Of a stretch of 9,664 bases of DNA, positions 6,525 to 9,664 are shown in pieces; within the stretch, counting starts at the first letter, position 1; each line of letters opens with the position of its first letter. The DNA comes from Kaftiobacterium sp035693805 (lineage in GTDB: Bacteria > Sysuimicrobiota > Sysuimicrobiia > Sysuimicrobiales > Kaftiobacteriaceae). Below the pieces are notes generated by a model. It ran no database searches, was not told where the DNA came from, and worked only from the letters and a program-made list of their open reading frames with translations. Location of the stretch: the NCBI GenBank assembly GCA_035693805.1, contig DASSGA010000027.1, positions 1-9,664 of the forward strand, written 5' to 3'. Both the position numbers and the translations under genes were made by a program.

Positions 6525-7724
6525 ATGGCTAACATCAACAATGAGGCGGGCCGATCCGAGGTCGCAACCGTCCCGTGGAGCGCGCCGCGCGCCTCCGTCT
6601 TGGGGTCGCTGCTCGCTTCGGCGAGGTCGGGGGTCTGGATCGTCCTCGCGCTGGGTGCCATCTTCGGGACTCTCTTCTGGGGCGGAGGAAGCCTGGCCGC
6701 GATGCTCGATGCCGCCTGGCGTGCCCACGCTTCACCCATCATCGGTGGGGCCGCTCGTGGGTTGCTCGGCGAAGGCACGGCATCCCGCATCGTGCTCTGG
6801 GGCCTGGATGCGGGGCTCAACGCCGTGCTCTCCGTCGCTGTGCCCTACGTGCTCACCTTCTATCTGATCCTCGCCGCGCTGCAGGAGTCGGGAGCGCTGA
6901 GCCATGTCACGGCGGCGGCGGACCGGCTCCTCGTCCGCACGGGCCTGGCCACCACTGCCTCCCTCCCCCTCCTGATCGGCGCAGGATGCAACGTCCCGGC
7001 CATCCTGAGTTTGCGAAGCCTGCGCAGCGAGGGTGAGCGGGTGGTGGCTGGAGCCCTCGTGACTCTCGTGCCGTGCAGCGCTCGGACCGCGGTCATCTTC
7101 GGCACGGTGGGCTACGTGCTGGGCTGGCAGTGGGCGCTGGGACTCTACGCGCTGGTCGCGGGCGTGATCATCGGCGCGGGACACGGCCTGCGCCGCTTCT
7201 TCCCCGGCGTGCGCCCGATGGATCGGGTCCCCATCGCGCTCCGCGTCCCCTCCGCCCGCGCCGTCGCCATCACGCTGTGGGCGCACCTGCGCGAGTTCGT
7301 CCTGGGGGCCGTGCCGTTCGTCCTCGCCGGGAGCCTCGTCCTCGGGGCGCTCTACGAGACCGGATTGATCCGGCTGGCCGCGCGGCCGCTGTCGCCGCTC
7401 GTGGAGGGCTGGCTGGGCCTGCCGCCGGCGGCGGGCCTCACGCTCATCTTCGCGGTCCTCCGCAAGGAGCTGGCCCTGCAGCTGCTGATGGCGCTGGCCA
7501 CGATGAGCGGCGCGGCGGGCGGCGCAGGGCTGCGCGAGGTGATGACCCCGCCGCAGATCTTCACCTACGCGCTCGTCAACACGATCGCGATCCCCTGCAC
7601 GGCGACGATTGGCGTCCTGGCACGAACGGTGGGTGCCCGTCGCGCCGCGGCGGTCGCCGGCGGGACGCTGCTCCTGGCCGTGCTCCTCGGGGGAATCGCC
7701 GCTCGGGTGCTCGCCGGGCTCTGA
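6525..7724 (+). CDS. FeoB-like ferrous iron transporter core lacking the G domain
   Basis: A 399-residue polytopic membrane protein that matches only the transmembrane half of FeoB, the Fe(II) importer. From the chosen start, the first 36 residues are non-membrane, and TM1 is about 37-55. A LQESG...ADRLL block follows, then the gate motif GAGCNVPAI with Cys155, then R-L-S/R. LVPCSARTA carries Cys184, RKELAL has Lys314/Glu315, and IPCTAT has Cys358. These are the FeoB positions GCxVPA, CSAR, KE and IPC. FeoB is usually over 700 residues with an N-terminal GTPase of about 270; no G1-G4 motifs occur here or just upstream. The start is ATG at 6525 (weak GGATAGG upstream); a GTG at 6459 would add 22 residues of uncertain value. 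It diverges from hemA, so Fe(II) supply for heme is a reasonable inference. It could instead move another solute, since related proteins are often labelled nucleoside-recognition domain proteins. Confidence 0.85.
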   Translation: MANINNEAGRSEVATVPWSAPRASVLGSLLASARSGVWIVLALGAIFGTLFWGGGSLAAMLDAAWRAHASPIIGGAARGLLGEGTASRIVLWGLDAGLNAVLSVAVPYVLTFYLILAALQESGALSHVTAAADRLLVRTGLATTASLPLLIGAGCNVPAILSLRSLRSEGERVVAGALVTLVPCSARTAVIFGTVGYVLGWQWALGLYALVAGVIIGAGHGLRRFFPGVRPMDRVPIALRVPSARAVAITLWAHLREFVLGAVPFVLAGSLVLGALYETGLIRLAARPLSPLVEGWLGLPPAAGLTLIFAVLRKELALQLLMALATMSGAAGGAGLREVMTPPQIFTYALVNTIAIPCTATIGVLARTVGARRAAAVAGGTLLLAVLLGGIAARVLAGL

Positions 7725-7739
7725 CGCGCGGGGTGACGA

Positions 7740-8438
7740 TTACAGCAGCTTCGCGCCGTTGATCTGCAGCTTGAACTCGCAGGTCAGGAACTGCGCGGCC
7801 CGGCGGCACATCACCATGCGGCTGAGGAAGATCTCGAAGTACTCCATCACCTGAGACAGCTTCGTGTCGATGGTGAGCTCGAGCGCGATCGTCTTGCCCT
7901 TCTCGTCCACGCGCAGGAACGAGTGCTCGACCGCGTAGTTCACCCGGTCGTGGATGTCGAAGGTCGTCGGATCGGGGTTGCGCACGCGGGAGCGGTGCAC
8001 GTCGGACTTGTCGGCCAGGATCACCGCGGCGCCCACGGGGCTCACCGGCTCCCCGCCCTTCTCCTCGTGGTTGCCGATCGCGCCCATCACGACCGCCCGC
8101 TCCACGGAATCCATCCCCAGGCGCTGGAGGATGCCGTTGGCGAGCATCGCGCCCGTGTGCTCGTGGTTGATCCGGCTGACCAGGTTGCCGATGTCGTGCA
8201 GGTATGCCGCGAGCGCGGCCAGCTGCGCGTCCCGGTCCGGATAGGCCAGGCGCTTCAGGGTATTGTAGGCGATGCTGGCCGTCAGGTTCGCGTGGCGCGC
8301 CCCGTGCTCGGTGTAGCCGATCGCGCCCGTGTACTCGTTCGCCTTGATGATGTACGCGTCCACCTCGGGATCCCGCTTCACGTCCTCGAGGGTGACGAGC
8401 CGCTGCTTCGCGGCGAGGGTCTCCGCAGATTCTGCCAT
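7740..8438 (-). CDS. Conserved HD-domain metal-dependent phosphohydrolase
   Basis: A 232-residue predicted cytosolic HD-superfamily hydrolase of unknown substrate. Metal-binding candidates are H45/H49 in TEHGARHANL, H81-D82 in YLHDIGN, H124 in IGNHEEKGG, and D143/D146 and H148 in LADKSDVHRSR. FDIHDRVNYAVEHSFL (160-175) and a C-terminal block with MEYFEIFLSRM, Cys211 and Cys220 are, from memory, strongly conserved in this family. It is not a (p)ppGpp synthetase (no RelA domain) and has no membrane segments. It lies 31 nt after yajC and is presumably cotranscribed with tgt and yajC. The ATG at 8438 is assumed; AGGAG (8455-8451) is 12 nt upstream, a long gap, and an in-frame ATT at 8444 sits at the ideal 6 nt. 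The stop is 15 bp from that of the converging FeoB-like gene. HD fold firm, reaction unknown. Confidence 0.88.
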   Translation of the reverse strand: MAESAETLAAKQRLVTLEDVKRDPEVDAYIIKANEYTGAIGYTEHGARHANLTASIAYNTLKRLAYPDRDAQLAALAAYLHDIGNLVSRINHEHTGAMLANGILQRLGMDSVERAVVMGAIGNHEEKGGEPVSPVGAAVILADKSDVHRSRVRNPDPTTFDIHDRVNYAVEHSFLRVDEKGKTIALELTIDTKLSQVMEYFEIFLSRMVMCRRAAQFLTCEFKLQINGAKLL

Positions 8439-8469
8439 CGGAATGGTGCGCTCCTGTGTGATTGGTGAG

Positions 8470-8802
8470 CTAGGGCCTGGGCGGCCCGCTCTCGCTCACA
8501 GGCGACGGCGTGGCCTCCTGCTTGCGGGTGCGGACGTAGGACACCGCCCCCCGGTCCGCCTTCACGCGGAGGTTCGGGGCGATCTCCAGGGTCAGCAGGT
8601 CTTCGTCGATGTCGTGGACCGTGGCATGCAGTCCGCCGATGGTGACGACCCGGTCGCCCTTCTTCAGCTTGCCCAGCATCTCCCGGCGGCTGCGCTGCTG
8701 CTTCTGCTGGGGCCGGATGAGCAGCATATAGAACACCACGAGCAGCAGGACGTAGAAGATGATGACCGACGGAAACCTCGAGCCGGCCTGGAGGATCGGC
8801 AC
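8470..8802 (-). CDS. yajC: Preprotein translocase accessory subunit YajC
   Basis: Small single-pass inner-membrane protein of the Sec holo-translocon (the SecDF-YajC subcomplex). The 110-residue product has the classical plan: a short N-terminus, one transmembrane helix at about 12-29, the junction LIRPQQKQQ (28-36), and a cytosolic beta domain with LKKGDRVVTIGGLHATV (46-62) and a V-x-Y-V end. A Pro/Ser/Glu-rich tail closes it. The start is GTG at 8802, set by GGGAGG (8814-8809) 6 nt upstream. It sits 76 bp downstream of tgt, the common queA-tgt-yajC order, but an HD hydrolase, not secD, follows. Confidence 0.96.
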   Translation of the reverse strand: MPILQAGSRFPSVIIFYVLLLVVFYMLLIRPQQKQQRSRREMLGKLKKGDRVVTIGGLHATVHDIDEDLLTLEIAPNLRVKADRGAVSYVRTRKQEATPSPVSESGPPRP

Positions 8803-8878
8803 GGCACACCTCCCTGGCGTGCACGCGGCACGCCGGAATTAAGTTGTATCATAGTTGGTCGTTCCCTGCCACCCATGC
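8803..8878 (-). promoter_or_regulatory. tgt-yajC spacer with promoter-like -10 and 5' UTR hairpin
   Basis: Inside this 76-bp spacer lies a locally AT-rich patch in otherwise GC-rich DNA. On the minus strand it contains TATGAT (8853-8848), one base from the sigma-70 -10 consensus; no acceptable -35 is present 16-18 bp upstream. Just downstream is a perfect 7-bp hairpin, GGCGTGC-loop of 5-GCACGCC (8834-8816), ending 1 nt before the yajC Shine-Dalgarno. It has no T-tract, so it is not a rho-independent terminator. It could stabilise the message or limit access to the ribosome binding site. The promoter call is tentative; the hairpin is exact. Confidence 0.45.
8816..8834 (-). repeat. Perfect inverted repeat directly upstream of the yajC ribosome binding site
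   Basis: Seven-base arms, GGCGTGC and GCACGCC, flank a 5-nt loop; all seven pairs are Watson-Crick and GC-rich. The 3' arm ends 1 nt from GGGAGG. See the spacer entry for its possible role. Confidence 0.75.
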
Positions 8879-9664
8879 TCACCAGCCGGTGCCGTACGCG
8901 GTGAGCACCCCGCGGCGCCAGGCCTCGAATGCATCCTCGGCGACAGCCGCCCGCGCCTCATCCATGAGCCGTCCCAGGAAGGCCAGGTTGTGGTACGTGG
9001 CCAGCCGCGGCCCGAGCATCTCGTCCGCGTTGAAGAGGTGCCGTAGGTACGCGCGTGAGTAGGTCCGGCAGACGCGGCAGGCGCAGTCCGGATCGGGCGC
9101 GGTGTGGTCGTCCCGGAAGCGCGCGCTGCGCACCGGCAGCCGCCCCTGCCGGGTGAAGATGACGCCCGTGCGCGCGACGCGGGTCGGCAGCACGCAGTCG
9201 AACATGTCCGCCCCGCGGGCGATCGCTTCGACGAGATCCGGCGGAGCGCCTACGCCCATCACGTAGCGGGGGCGGTCCGGGGGCAGGCGCGCCGTGACCT
9301 CGGCGACCAGGGCGTGGCCGAGCTCCCGAGGTTCTCCGACACTCAATCCTCCGATCGCGTACCCGTCGAATCCCATCTCGACGATCCGCACAGCGGCCTC
9401 GCGGCGGAGCCGCTCGGCGAACCCACCCTGCACGATCCCGAACAGCATCTGGTCCGGTCCCGCTCCGCGCGCCTTCGAGCGCTCAGCCCAGAGCATCGTG
9501 ATGCGCAGCGCCTCGCGCGCCTCCCCGTCGCCGGCAGGATACCCCAGGCAGACGTCGAGCGGCATCACGAGGTCACTGCCGAGCTTTGCCTGGATTTCGA
9601 GCACGCCCTCCGGAGTGAAGGTGTGCTCGCCGCCGTCGATGGGCGACCGGAACGTGACACCATC
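8879..9664 (-). CDS. tgt: Queuine/preQ1 tRNA-guanine transglycosylase, C-terminal part, cut by window edge
   Basis: Exchanges guanine-34 of GUN tRNAs for preQ1 on the way to queuosine. The last 261 residues are present; roughly the first 110-120, including the general-base aspartate of the N-terminal barrel, are outside the window. The frame is open to the edge and begins DGVTFRSPIDGGEHTFTPEG, matching the family. Fragment numbering: base-recognition GIVQGG at 77-81/82, GGLSVGE near 105-111, nucleophile Asp156 in DMFDCVLPTR, and zinc ligands Cys194, Cys196, Cys199 and His225 (CxCxxC-x25-H). The usual DECTPYP near 37-43 reads DVCLGYP, an unusual pocket sequence. It is upstream of yajC, as in many bacteria; queA would be expected beyond the right edge. 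Confidence 0.96.
   Translation of the reverse strand, partial: DGVTFRSPIDGGEHTFTPEGVLEIQAKLGSDLVMPLDVCLGYPAGDGEAREALRITMLWAERSKARGAGPDQMLFGIVQGGFAERLRREAAVRIVEMGFDGYAIGGLSVGEPRELGHALVAEVTARLPPDRPRYVMGVGAPPDLVEAIARGADMFDCVLPTRVARTGVIFTRQGRLPVRSARFRDDHTAPDPDCACRVCRTYSRAYLRHLFNADEMLGPRLATYHNLAFLGRLMDEARAAVAEDAFEAWRRGVLTAYGTGW

Noticed and set aside
7722..7742. Bidirectional terminator between the FeoB-like and HD genes
   Set aside because: The gap is 15 bp, with no convincing hairpin or T-tract on either strand.
1..9664. Mobile elements, CRISPR arrays, rRNA or tRNA genes, att sites
   Set aside because: No transposase or integrase frames, no spaced direct repeats, and no RNA gene signatures were seen; nearly all of the window is accounted for by housekeeping genes.

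Overview
This is a strongly GC-rich bacterial window, almost entirely coding. The left two thirds hold a compact tetrapyrrole (heme) biosynthesis operon on the minus strand. The right third holds a GTPase-less FeoB-like membrane protein on the plus strand, then a minus-strand tgt-yajC-HD hydrolase cluster. A HemQ-type coproheme decarboxylase and a zinc-type HemB point to a high-GC lineage using the coproporphyrin-dependent heme route (Thermus/Deinococcus, Firmicutes/Actinobacteria or a related uncultured phylum). I cannot name the organism from the sequence alone.

Left region (1-6338, minus strand, read right to left): hemA, hemL, hemC, hemD, hemB, a chlorite-dismutase-family HemQ and a radical SAM protein that runs off the left edge. 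hemA/hemL, hemC/hemD and the other junctions overlap by 4-23 nt, and the last gap is only 14 nt, so this is almost certainly one transcript. It covers Glu-tRNA to uroporphyrinogen III (HemA, L, B, C, D). It then skips HemE, HemY and HemH, which must lie elsewhere, and adds the terminal decarboxylation step (HemQ). The neighbouring radical SAM protein may be a companion to that step.

Centre (6339-6524): a 186-bp divergent region separates hemA from the FeoB-like gene. It has an 8-bp tandem duplication at the hemA leader and overlapping short inverted repeats. It is the only place in the window that could coordinate iron import with heme synthesis. I found no convincing promoter or known iron-regulator box.

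Right region (6525-9664): the FeoB-like protein keeps the FeoB gate and core motifs but has no G domain. It converges, 15 bp apart, on a conserved HD-domain hydrolase that ends the operon tgt (partial, off the right edge) - yajC - HD. The classical queA-tgt-yajC-secDF order is therefore altered: an HD protein follows yajC where secD usually stands. A promoter-like TATGAT and a 7-bp hairpin sit between tgt and yajC.

The window is mostly housekeeping. The points worth checking are the FeoB core divergent from heme synthesis, the HemQ/radical SAM pairing, the altered HemA linker and the altered Tgt pocket motif.
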